Assembly: GCF_050496545.1 (NCBI RefSeq)
Contig: NZ_JBNVZV010000004.1
Coordinates: forward strand, 124,001 to 188,000
Length of the DNA stretch: 64,000 nt
DNA from: Phycicoccus avicenniae_A
GTDB taxonomy: Bacteria; Actinomycetota; Actinomycetes; Actinomycetales; Dermatophilaceae
Direction: 5' to 3'
Part shown: in pieces, positions 44,257 to 52,379 of the stretch
Layout: each line of letters starts with the position of its first letter
How positions within the stretch are numbered: position 1 is the stretch's first letter
The notes under the pieces: model-generated
Database searches by the model: none
What the model saw: only the letters and a program-made list of their open reading frames with translations
What the model was told of the DNA's origin: nothing
Program-made: the position numbers and the translations under genes

Positions 44257-44280
44257 AACCTAACGATGCGCCGGCTGTGG

Positions 44281-44937
44281 TCAGGTGCGGTCGACGTCGG
44301 CCACGAGGCCGAGGCGCACCGCCGCGATGACGGCGCTGGCGCGGTTGTGCGCGCCGAGCTTCTCGTAGATCTTCCCGATGTGCGTCTTGACCGTCGACGG
44401 GCTCATGAAGAGCTGGCGGCCGACCTGGGCCACCGACGCGCCCTCGACGAGGAGCTTCAGGACCTCGGTCTCGCGGCTGGTCAGCGTCGTCTGCGGCGTC
44501 TCGTGCTGGCGGCGCATCGCCTCGGCGAGCCCGCTGGCGGAGAACTCGAGCGGGAAGTCGGCGGCACGGCGCACCGCCGAGAGCACCTGGTCCGCGGGCG
44601 CGCTCTTGCGCACCAGCGCCGAGGCGCCGGCGTCGAGGGCCTCGAGCAGGGTCGAGTCGTCGCTGAGCATCGTCAGGACCACGAGCCCGATGTCGCGGGA
44701 GCGTTCGCGGACGGCGCGCACGAGGGCCAGGCCGCTGCCGTCGGGCATGGTCACGTCGATGACGGCCACGACCTTGCCGGGCGGCGGCGTGCGCAGCAGC
44801 CGGTCGAACAGCGCCCGCCCCTCGGCCAGCGAGCCGGCCTGGCCGACGACGCTGATCTCGGGCTGGGCGCCGAGCATGCCGGCGACGGCCTCGCGGACCA
44901 CCGCGTGGTCGTCCACGAGCACCACGCTGATCGTCAC
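44281..44937 (-). CDS. NarL/FixJ-type response regulator
   Basis: The 218-residue protein has a receiver domain (acidic pair D9-D10, phosphoacceptor D61 in VIDVTMPDGSG, K110 region in VRKSAP) and a C-terminal LuxR-type helix-turn-helix (about 150-212) with LTSRETEVLKLLVEG and VKTHIGKIYEKLGAHNR. It would be phosphorylated by the kinase encoded 17 bp upstream and then bind DNA as a dimer. The GTG start is preceded by GGAGAA. Convergent with the tad operon, it is a candidate regulator of pilus or glycan genes, which is only a guess from position. Confidence 0.93.
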   Translation of the reverse strand: MTISVVLVDDHAVVREAVAGMLGAQPEISVVGQAGSLAEGRALFDRLLRTPPPGKVVAVIDVTMPDGSGLALVRAVRERSRDIGLVVLTMLSDDSTLLEALDAGASALVRKSAPADQVLSAVRRAADFPLEFSASGLAEAMRRQHETPQTTLTSRETEVLKLLVEGASVAQVGRQLFMSPSTVKTHIGKIYEKLGAHNRASAVIAAVRLGLVADVDRT

Positions 44938-44954
44938 GGTGTTCTCCTCCAGGG

Positions 44955-46559
44955 TCAGGTGGCCCGGAGCGCACCCGCGGTGGACGGCTCCTCGACGGTC
45001 AGGTTAACGGTGGTGCGACCATTCGGCTCGTTGCGGACCACGAGTGTCCCGTCCAGCTCGTCCAGCGTGGTGTTGCGGTAGGAGCGCCGCGCCCGCCGCG
45101 TGTCGCCGTCGTGGGACACGTCGACGACCGCCGGACCGACCACCGAGGTGGTCAGGCTGACCCACGCGTTGCGGGCCCCGGAGGCCTGCGCGTCGGCCAG
45201 CACGTCCATGACGAGGCGGTGCACGAACATCTCGACCCGCGGGTCGAGGCGGCGCCGGCCCTCGCTGACGGTGATGGTCGTGCGCACCCCGGTCATCGAG
45301 CCGAAGCTCTGGACCGCGGCCCCGAGCACGGCCCCCAGCCCGGTGCCGGGACGCTCCGCGACCCGCAGGTCGGTGATGTGCAGGCGCAGGTCGGCCATCG
45401 CCTCGCTCAGCTGCTCGCGCAGGGCGTCGAGCTGGTCGCGCATGCCCTGCCCGGGCGGGCCGGCCTGCATCCGCAGCGCGTCGAGGCCGTACCCGAGGGC
45501 GGCCAGCTCCTGGGCGATGCCGTCGTGGATGTCGCGCGCGATGCGGTTGCGCTCCTCGAGGCTCGCGTACTGCCGCAGGTTGCCGAAGAGGAGACCGGCC
45601 TGCACGGTCGGGGCGAGCCGGCGGGTGACCTCGGAGACGGCCTTGCGCTCGTCGGGCGTGAAGGGGTGGTCCACCCCGCGCTCGACGACCACGACCGTCG
45701 TCGGGCCGGCGCCGTAGGCGAAGGGCACGACGAGGGCGCTGCGCCGCCCCATCTCGTCGGCGAAGGGGATCTCGGTCGGGCGCCAGCTCGCGGAGTTCTG
45801 CGCGAGCAGGTCCGACATCGCCTCGGCGAGGTGCCAGGGCGCGCGGGTCGAGCCGCGCAGGGCCACCGGCACGAGGTGCTCGGAGTCGGATGCGACGAGC
45901 ACCGCGCTGCGGGCCGAGGGCACCTCGGCGGCCAGCAGGTCGAGGGCGAGGGTCGCGCCGGCCGGGGCGTCGAGGCCGGTGGCCATCTCCTCGGAGAGGT
46001 CGTGGAGGCGCTGGATGAGCTGGATCGCCTCGCGCGCCGCAGGGTCCGAGACCTCGTACCCCTGCTCGGAGGCCAGCCGCTGGTTCCACGCGCCGAGCGC
46101 GCCGAGCACCAGCGCCGCCGCGAGCCACGCGACGAGCCCGACCTGGAGGCCGCTGTCGCCGGCGATGTCGCTCGAGGCGACCATGAGGTAGACGAGGCTG
46201 CCGACCACCCCGGTGAGGAGGTAGCCGACCCGCCCGAACCGGGTACCCGCGTGGTAGGCCGGGATGAGGATGAGCAGGGCGGCGCCGAGCTGGACGAGCG
46301 CGTAGCCGGCACCGGCGGCCGCGGCCGACAGGCAGAGCAGGGTGAGCACGACGGTGTCGAGCAGGCCCTGGCGGGAGATGGGCATCCGGTCGAGGGACCC
46401 CACGACGAGGTCGAGCACGATGACGGCGAGCAGCCACGGCAGGGCCTGGATCAGGTGGCCGGAGGCCACGCCGAGGAAGAGGCTGAGGACCGCGAACGCG
46501 AGCCGGATGGTGGCCGACGCGTCCAGCCGCGACAGCCCGAGGGTGTGCACCACGCCCAC
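44955..46559 (-). CDS. NarL-family sensor histidine kinase, divergent ATP-binding domain
   Basis: The 534-residue membrane kinase has five to six N-terminal helices (about 15-160), a GAF-like domain (about 180-325), and the HisKA_3 dimerisation box RNRIARDIHDGIAQELAAL with H345. The region where the ATPase N-box and G-boxes should be (about 440-534) is hard to match: there is no clear N-box asparagine and no GxGLG, so ATP binding may be altered. The start is uncertain; several GTG codons lie at 46548-46559. It is divergent from mtrA, with about 100 bp between. Confidence 0.82.
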   Translation of the reverse strand: MGVVHTLGLSRLDASATIRLAFAVLSLFLGVASGHLIQALPWLLAVIVLDLVVGSLDRMPISRQGLLDTVVLTLLCLSAAAAGAGYALVQLGAALLILIPAYHAGTRFGRVGYLLTGVVGSLVYLMVASSDIAGDSGLQVGLVAWLAAALVLGALGAWNQRLASEQGYEVSDPAAREAIQLIQRLHDLSEEMATGLDAPAGATLALDLLAAEVPSARSAVLVASDSEHLVPVALRGSTRAPWHLAEAMSDLLAQNSASWRPTEIPFADEMGRRSALVVPFAYGAGPTTVVVVERGVDHPFTPDERKAVSEVTRRLAPTVQAGLLFGNLRQYASLEERNRIARDIHDGIAQELAALGYGLDALRMQAGPPGQGMRDQLDALREQLSEAMADLRLHITDLRVAERPGTGLGAVLGAAVQSFGSMTGVRTTITVSEGRRRLDPRVEMFVHRLVMDVLADAQASGARNAWVSLTTSVVGPAVVDVSHDGDTRRARRSYRNTTLDELDGTLVVRNEPNGRTTVNLTVEEPSTAGALRAT

Positions 46560-46662
46560 AGGGTACGGCTGTGGGCGCTGGGACTCCTGCGTTTCGCGGG
46601 ACGCGACAGCCGATTGTGTGATGATGGCTTCCTGTCAGCGCTCGGGGAAGGACGGGGACGGA

Positions 46663-47340
46663 GTGAAGGGTCGTGTGCTCGTCGTCGACGACGACCTGGC
46701 GCTCGCCGAGATGCTCGGCATCGTGCTGCGGGGTGAGGGGATCGAGACCGAGCACGTCGCCGACGGCGGCCAGGCCATCGACGCGTTCCGGCGCTACCGC
46801 CCGGACCTCGTCCTGCTCGACGTGATGCTGCCCGGCACCGACGGGCTCGAGGTGTGCCGCCAGATCCGGGCCGAGTCCGGGGTCCCCATCGTCATGCTCA
46901 CCGCCAAGACCGACACCGTCGACGTCGTCGTCGGCCTCGAGTCCGGCGCCGACGACTACGTCGTCAAGCCGTTCAAGCCCCAGGAGCTCATCGCGCGGGT
47001 GCGGGCCCGGCTGCGGCGCGGCGACGACCCGGCGCCCGAGCGGCTGTCCATCGGCGACCTCGCCATCGACGTCGCCGGGCACTCGGTCGTCCGCGACGGC
47101 ACGCCGCTCTCGCTCACGCCGCTCGAGTTCGACCTCCTGGTCGCCCTGGCCCGCAAGCCGTGGCAGGTCTTCACCCGCGAGGTGCTCCTCGAGCAGGTCT
47201 GGGGCTACCGGCACGCCGGCGACACCCGGCTCGTCAACGTCCACGTGCAGCGCCTGCGCAGCAAGATCGAGCACGACCCCGAGCACCCGGAGATCGTCGT
47301 CACGGTCCGCGGCGTGGGGTACAAGGCGGGCAAGGCCTGA
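46663..47340 (+). CDS. mtrA: OmpR-family response regulator MtrA
   Basis: The 225-residue essential-type regulator has a receiver domain with D53 in LLDVMLPGTDGLEVC, the conserved MLTAKTDTVDVVVGLESGAD (20 residues) and YVVKPFKPQEL, and a C-terminal winged helix (SLTPLEFDLLVALARKPWQV, LVNVHVQRLRSKIE). The match to mycobacterial MtrA is near-collinear. MtrA controls wall hydrolases, replication and division genes. GTG 46663 is preceded by a GGGGACGGA purine stretch; an ATG at 46621 would give 14 more residues that do not resemble the family. It is followed directly by mtrB. Confidence 0.96.
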   Translation: MKGRVLVVDDDLALAEMLGIVLRGEGIETEHVADGGQAIDAFRRYRPDLVLLDVMLPGTDGLEVCRQIRAESGVPIVMLTAKTDTVDVVVGLESGADDYVVKPFKPQELIARVRARLRRGDDPAPERLSIGDLAIDVAGHSVVRDGTPLSLTPLEFDLLVALARKPWQVFTREVLLEQVWGYRHAGDTRLVNVHVQRLRSKIEHDPEHPEIVVTVRGVGYKAGKA

Positions 47341-47342
47341 GG

Positions 47343-49013
47343 ATGTCCGGGTCCGCCGGTGTCGGCGTCGGACCGGGCGCCCCCGCCGCCCCCGCGGGGC
47401 GCGTCGGCCCGCCGCGCTCCGGCGCCGGCTCCCTCCCCGCCGTGCTGCGCTCCCGCCTCGTCGGGGCCCGCCGCCGCTGGCGCCAGTCGCTACGGCTGCG
47501 CGTCGTCGCGACCACGATGCTCCTCGGCCTCGTCGTCGTCACCGTGCTCGGCTCGGTCCTGCACGCCCAGATCGCCGGCGGGCTCGAGCGCAGCCGGGTC
47601 CAGACCTCGCAGTACGAGGCGCTGTCGCTGACCGCCCAGGCGCAGGCGCAGTGGGACGCCTCGCGGGCGACGTCCGCCGAGGAGCTGACGCGGGCCGCGC
47701 GCGACATCATGGAGAAGTTCCTCGCCGCGCCCGGCCCGGACCCCAGCCGCTACGTCGTCATGACCCGCTCGGGGGGCAACGACAGCGACGTCGCCATCGG
47801 GACCCTCTCGAGCGTCAGCTCGGTCGGCATCGACGCCGTCTCCGAGCAGCTGCGCGAGCGGGTGGCCGCGTCCCCGGGGCGCCAGCAGTCGCAGCTCACC
47901 GAGGTGCGCATCGGCGATCGCGACGTCCCCTCGGTCATCGTCGGCAGCGTCGTCGACCTGCCGAACACCGTGGGCCCCTACGACCTCTACTTCATCTACC
48001 CGATGGAGCAGGAGGTCGCGACGATGGACCTCATCGGCAACGCCTTCCTCGTCGCCGGCGTCATCCTCACCCTGCTCGTCGGCGCGGTGGCGTGGGTCGT
48101 CACCCGGCAGGTCGTCACCCCGGTGCGGCGTGCGGGGGAGGTGGCCCAGCGGCTCTCGGCCGGCCGGCTGAACGAGCGGATGCCGGCCCGCGGCGAGGAC
48201 GACCTGGCGGTGCTCGCGACGTCGTTCAACAACATGGCCGACAGCCTGCAGAGCCAGATCCGCCAGCTCGAGGGGCTCTCGGCGGTGCAGCAGCGCTTCG
48301 TCTCCGACGTCTCCCACGAGCTGCGGACGCCGCTCACGACGATCCGGATGGCCGTCGACGTCATCCACGACTCGCGCGAGGACTTCCAGGCGCCGGTCGC
48401 GCGCTCCGCCGAGCTGCTGGCCGGCGAGCTGGACCGCTTCGAGGCGCTCCTGGCCGACCTGCTCGAGATCAGCCGGTTCGACGCCGGCGCGGCCGCCCTC
48501 GACCTCGAGCCGGTCGACCTGCGGGGCACCGTCGAGAAGGTCGTCGCCGCGGCCCGCCCGCTCGCAGACCGGCGCGGCAGCACCATCGTCGTGCACGCCC
48601 CCGAGGAGGCCGCCGAGGCCGAGATCGACGAGCGGCGGGTCGAGCGCATCCTGCGCAACCTCGTCGTCAACGCGGTCGAGCACGGCGAGGGCCGGCCGGT
48701 CGACGTCCACGTCGCCGTGGGGGAGGACGCGGTCGGTGTCGTCGTCGAGGACCACGGCGTCGGGCTGCGGCCGGGCGAGGCCGCCAACGTCTTCACCCGG
48801 TTCTGGCGGGCCGACCCCGCCCGGGCCCGCACCACCGGGGGCACCGGCCTCGGCCTCTCGATCTCGCTCGAGGACGCCCGCCTGCACAACGGCTGGCTGC
48901 AGGCCTGGGGCGAGCCGGGGGAGGGCTCGCGCTTCCGGCTGACCCTGCCGCGCCACGCGGGGGAGAGCCTGCACGCCTCCCCCCTGCCGCTCAGCCCCGC
49001 GGACGCCACGTGA
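47343..49013 (+). CDS. mtrB: Sensor histidine kinase MtrB
   Basis: The 556-residue membrane kinase has TM1 (about 53-77), an extracytoplasmic domain (about 78-230), TM2 (about 232-254), HAMP (about 255-308), and HisKA with VSDVSHELRTPLTTIRM (H325). The HATPase shows LRNLVVNAVEHGEG, VEDHGVGL and GGTGLGLSIS. Collinear with mycobacterial MtrB, whose localisation to septa and activity depend on division proteins and LpqB. ATG 47343 lies two bases after the mtrA stop; the longer upstream ORF is a shadow of mtrA. It overlaps lpqB by GTGA. Confidence 0.95.
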   Translation: MSGSAGVGVGPGAPAAPAGRVGPPRSGAGSLPAVLRSRLVGARRRWRQSLRLRVVATTMLLGLVVVTVLGSVLHAQIAGGLERSRVQTSQYEALSLTAQAQAQWDASRATSAEELTRAARDIMEKFLAAPGPDPSRYVVMTRSGGNDSDVAIGTLSSVSSVGIDAVSEQLRERVAASPGRQQSQLTEVRIGDRDVPSVIVGSVVDLPNTVGPYDLYFIYPMEQEVATMDLIGNAFLVAGVILTLLVGAVAWVVTRQVVTPVRRAGEVAQRLSAGRLNERMPARGEDDLAVLATSFNNMADSLQSQIRQLEGLSAVQQRFVSDVSHELRTPLTTIRMAVDVIHDSREDFQAPVARSAELLAGELDRFEALLADLLEISRFDAGAAALDLEPVDLRGTVEKVVAAARPLADRRGSTIVVHAPEEAAEAEIDERRVERILRNLVVNAVEHGEGRPVDVHVAVGEDAVGVVVEDHGVGLRPGEAANVFTRFWRADPARARTTGGTGLGLSISLEDARLHNGWLQAWGEPGEGSRFRLTLPRHAGESLHASPLPLSPADAT

Positions 49014-50776
49014 GCCGCCGCCTGCGCGTGCTCGGCGTGGCGGTGGCCGCGCTGCTCCTCGCGGGCTGCGGTGGGCTCACCGGCAACGGCCAGGTCGAGC
49101 CGGGGCTCGAGGTCGGCTCCGGCCGGGCGCCGGACCTCGGCTTCCTGCCGCCCGGGCCCGGCGTCGGCGCGAGCCAGGACGCCATCGTCCGCGGCTTCCT
49201 CCAGGCGGGCGCGGCCAGCGGTGGCGTGTACGACAACGCCCGCAAGTTCCTCACCGGCAAGCCGGTCGAGCGCTGGGACCCCGACGAGACGATCGTCTTC
49301 CTCGCCGACGACCAGCCGCGCACGACGACGCTCCTCGACCCCGCGACCGTGCGCGTCACCGCCCGCACCACCGGCAGGGTCGACTCCGGCGGGCGCTTCA
49401 CGGCCGCGGCCGCGGGCGCCACCGTCTCGGCGACCTTCTCGCTCACCTCGGTCGGCGGCCAGTGGCGCATCGCCGAGCTGCCGGAGGGCTTCGGCCGGTG
49501 GATCTCGCAGAGCGACGTGCCGCGGCTGGTCCAGCCCTTCGCCCTCCACTACGTCTCGACGAGCCGGCGGGCGACGGTGCCGGACGTGCGGTGGTTCCCG
49601 CTGGACCGGTTGACGACCCGGCTGGCGCGCGCGCAGCTCGACCCCGTGCCGGAGCACCTCGTCGGGGCCGGGACCACCGCGGTCCCGTCGGGGTCCCGGC
49701 TGCTCGGCGACGCGGTCTCGGTCGACCGCGACGGTGTCGCGTCGGTCAACCTGGTGGCCAGCCGCCTCTCCTCGGACACCACGACCCGACAGAACCTCTG
49801 GGCGCAGTTCCTCACGACCCTCACGCAGGACCCGACGGTGACGGCCGTCCAGCTGGCCGTCGACGGGGTGGCCGTCGACCTGGACGGCACCGACGGACCG
49901 GTCGACTCGCTGAGCCGCATCGGCTTCCCCGCGGAGACCTCGTCGGCCTCGACCACCAAACCGGTCGTGCGGCGCGGCGCCGCGGTCACGGTCTTCGACC
50001 CCTCGGCCGGTGGCCGCCAGCAGGGCCGGTCGGGCGGGGCCCCCGGAGGAGCGTTCCCGGAGGTGCCGGCGGAGTACACGCACCTGGCGCTGTCCGCCGA
50101 CGGCGGCGAGCTGGCCGCGGTCTCGGCCTCCGGTGACGGTCTCTCGCGCTGGCGCGGCACCACACGCTACGAGGTCCCGGGCTTCGGCACGACCCTCGGC
50201 GCCCCGGCCTACGACCGCCGCGGGTTCCTCTGGGTCGGTGGGGTCGGTGACGGCACGGCCCGCCTCTTCGTCGTCGACACCCGGGTCGACCCGGCGAACC
50301 CCGAGGCGGCGCGGGCCACGGCGGTCCGGGCCGACTGGCTCGCGGGGCGACGGGTGCTCCAGGCCCGCCCGGCGGCCGACGGCGACCGCATCGTCGTGCT
50401 GTCCACCCGCAGCGACGGCACCCGGCCCACCCTCGACCTCGCCGGCATCGTCCGCGGGTCGGGCCAGCGACCCGAGCGGCTCGCGGCGCCGCTGCGGCTC
50501 GCGGCGCCGCTCACCTCGGCGCGGGGCCTGGCCTGGCTCGACGGCGAGCAGCTCGCCACCGTGTCCGGGTCCGGCGCCACCGCGCGCCCGGTCGTGCTGT
50601 CCGTGGACGGCTCGGTCGCCGGCCTGAGCGTGCTGCCCGGCGCGCGGGACGTCGCCGCCACCGGGGGCGAGCGCGACCTGTACGTCCTCACGACCAAGGA
50701 GCGCCTGTTCTCGCGCTCGGGGGTGCGCTGGGTCGACAGCGGCCCGGCCGCCGACCTCGCCCCGGCCGCCGGCTGA
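49010..50776 (+). CDS. lpqB: Lipoprotein LpqB (MtrAB accessory, GerMN domain)
   Basis: The 588-residue lipoprotein has a short signal peptide with lipobox LLLAGC (C20), an N-terminal LpqB region, a GerMN domain (about 200-300), and a C-terminal beta-propeller-like domain. It sits on the outer face and modulates MtrB. The GTG start overlaps mtrB by GTGA. In mycobacteria and Streptomyces the next genes are comF-like and hpf; here neither follows, so the conserved order stops at this gene. A near-tandem repeat RLAAPLRLAAPL occurs at about residue 490. Confidence 0.93.
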   Translation: MSRRLRVLGVAVAALLLAGCGGLTGNGQVEPGLEVGSGRAPDLGFLPPGPGVGASQDAIVRGFLQAGAASGGVYDNARKFLTGKPVERWDPDETIVFLADDQPRTTTLLDPATVRVTARTTGRVDSGGRFTAAAAGATVSATFSLTSVGGQWRIAELPEGFGRWISQSDVPRLVQPFALHYVSTSRRATVPDVRWFPLDRLTTRLARAQLDPVPEHLVGAGTTAVPSGSRLLGDAVSVDRDGVASVNLVASRLSSDTTTRQNLWAQFLTTLTQDPTVTAVQLAVDGVAVDLDGTDGPVDSLSRIGFPAETSSASTTKPVVRRGAAVTVFDPSAGGRQQGRSGGAPGGAFPEVPAEYTHLALSADGGELAAVSASGDGLSRWRGTTRYEVPGFGTTLGAPAYDRRGFLWVGGVGDGTARLFVVDTRVDPANPEAARATAVRADWLAGRRVLQARPAADGDRIVVLSTRSDGTRPTLDLAGIVRGSGQRPERLAAPLRLAAPLTSARGLAWLDGEQLATVSGSGATARPVVLSVDGSVAGLSVLPGARDVAATGGERDLYVLTTKERLFSRSGVRWVDSGPAADLAPAAG

Positions 50777-51361
50777 CCGGTCGTCCCCAGGGGGCCGGCG
50801 CGTCCGCCGTCGTCCACAGCCGCCGGCGCCTCCCTTGTGCCGCAAGAACGGTGCCGTGAGGCTCGGGCGATGGCGCACCTCCGGCAGCGGGTCGGGGGGG
50901 GGGGGCGGGGCGGCCCCCCCCCCCCCCCGCCACCGGGGACGCGATGCCCTGCGCCCGGATCGTTCCGTCGGCGGCGTACCGCCCTGCGCCACGAGTGCGC
51001 CCATCATCCTTCACCTGTCCCCTGCAAGACCGGTGGACCGGATGCGGGGCACCACAGGATCCGTCGGCCCCGCGCTCGCGCGCGGTGACCGACGGCACCC
51101 GGGGAAGGGCCCTGCTCCCTGTCCCGAACGGGCCCAATCTACTGCCTCCGGCCGCCGACGGTAAGGCTTCGGGGGAATCGGGTCCCGGACTCGCCTGCGC
51201 CGCAGCGCCCCACCCCCTAGAGTCGTGACATCCGGGTGCCTCGCGGTGCGGGGCCCCACGCACACGGACGGGACGCCGGGGCCACACCCACCGGCGCCCC
51301 GGACCGGCAGGGGTGGTCCTCCGGGCAGGCGGGTCACGGTCCATCGAGCACGAGGAGTCCC
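50777..51361. other. 585-bp intergenic region after lpqB
   Basis: No convincing gene is seen on either strand. It holds the G12/C15 tract (50894-50928), a CCGAACGG box (51124-51131) and a possible -10 TAGAGT (51218-51223) for the downstream sulfotransferase, which would leave a leader of about 130 nt. The usual comF-like gene is absent. Short open frames here have no recognisable domains and read across the homopolymers. Confidence 0.6.
50894..50928. repeat. G12 / C15 homopolymer tract
   Basis: Twelve G (50894-50905), then C, four G, C, two G, and fifteen C (50914-50928). The G and C runs could pair as a very strong hairpin 118 bp after lpqB. Runs this long are unusual and unstable, and could also mark a low-quality or mis-joined assembly point. 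Confidence 0.75.
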
Positions 51362-52198
51362 ATGTCCGCCACCTCACTGCGCAAACAGGTCGCGAACGTC
51401 CTCTCCCCGCTGCGGCCGATGCCCCGCGCGGGCTCGCGGATGCGGCCCGACTACCTCGTCGTCGGGACCAAGCGGGGCGGCTCGACCTCGTTCGCGGACT
51501 GGCTGGAGCAGCACCCTGAGGTCGCACCGTGCCTGGCGCGCAAGGGAACCCACTACTTCGACACCAACTTCCGTCGTGGGCGGGCGTGGTACGCGAGCCG
51601 TTTCGAGAAGACGGACGCCGGCTTCCGCGTCACGGGCGAGGCCAGCCCGTACTACATGTTCCACCCCCTCGCCGCGGAGCGGATCAAGGCCGAGCTCCCC
51701 GACGTCAAGCTCATCGCGGTGCTGCGCGAGCCGGTCGACCGGCTCCTCAGCCACTACCGGTACGAGGTCGAGCGGGGCCACGAGAACGAGTCCCTCGAGC
51801 GGGCGCTGGACCTCGAGGAGTCGCGGCTCGCGGGCGAGGTCGAGCGCCTTCGCGAGGACGTGACCTACGAGGGCTATCCCTACCGCCACTGGAGCTACCT
51901 GCACCGCGGCCACTACGCGGAGCAGGTCGCGCACCTGCACACCCTCTTCGCGCCGGAGGACGTCCTCGTGCTCCAGAGCGAGCAGATGTTCGCCGACCCC
52001 AACGGCACGCTGGCCACCGCGTGGCGCTTCCTCGGGCTGGAGCCGGTGCACCTCGACCACCTCGTGCCGCTCAACGCCACCGCCACGCGTCCCGACGTGC
52101 CCGAGGCCACGCTCCAACGGCTGCGCGAGTACTACGCGCCCCGCAACGAGGAGCTCTACGCGCTACCGGGCGTGGACTGGCGCTGGCCCGAGCCCTGA
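51362..52198 (+). CDS. Sulfotransferase domain protein 1
   Basis: The 278-residue protein has the PAPS 5'-phosphosulfate loop GTKRGGST (35-42) and the 3'-phosphate motif LREPVDRLLSHYRYEVERG, the heparan-type sulfotransferase layout. There is no signal peptide, so it would act in the cytosol or on lipid-linked intermediates at the inner face. GAGGAG precedes ATG 51362; the longer ORF from 51236 has no support. It is followed by its own hairpin terminator. The acceptor is probably a polysaccharide intermediate of the locus that follows, by inference. Confidence 0.88.
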   Translation: MSATSLRKQVANVLSPLRPMPRAGSRMRPDYLVVGTKRGGSTSFADWLEQHPEVAPCLARKGTHYFDTNFRRGRAWYASRFEKTDAGFRVTGEASPYYMFHPLAAERIKAELPDVKLIAVLREPVDRLLSHYRYEVERGHENESLERALDLEESRLAGEVERLREDVTYEGYPYRHWSYLHRGHYAEQVAHLHTLFAPEDVLVLQSEQMFADPNGTLATAWRFLGLEPVHLDHLVPLNATATRPDVPEATLQRLREYYAPRNEELYALPGVDWRWPEP

Positions 52199-52206
52199 GG
52201 CGCACG

Positions 52207-52230
52207 GCCCGTCCCACGGAGCGGACGGGC
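52207..52230 (+). terminator. Hairpin terminator after sulfotransferase 1
   Basis: GCCCGTCC (52207-52214) and GGACGGGC (52223-52230) form an 8-bp stem with an 8-nt loop, beginning eight bases after the stop codon. Confidence 0.6.
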
Positions 52231-52379
52231 GGCCGTTCCTGAGGACGATCCGGGCCAAGCCCCTGCCGCGGCGCCGGAGACCATTTACCATGGTCGAAGG
52301 GCTACGTGCAGGGAACCGCGTCGGACGCGGGCCGTGTCCACATCCCTCGAGACGTGTTCGCCTAGCAGGGAGTGTGCCC

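Noticed and set aside
44136..44280. CRISPR-like or mobile-repeat array
   Set aside because: Units are inverted, only two to three copies, with no regular spacers and no cas genes in the window.
19715..46662. The inserted block as a prophage or integrative element
   Set aside because: No integrase, transposase, phage structural gene, tRNA target or flanking direct repeat was seen.
50837..51088. Short open frames across the G/C homopolymers as a small gene
   Set aside because: The products are runs of Gly or Pro caused by the homopolymers, with no ribosome-binding site or recognisable domain; possible sequencing artefact.
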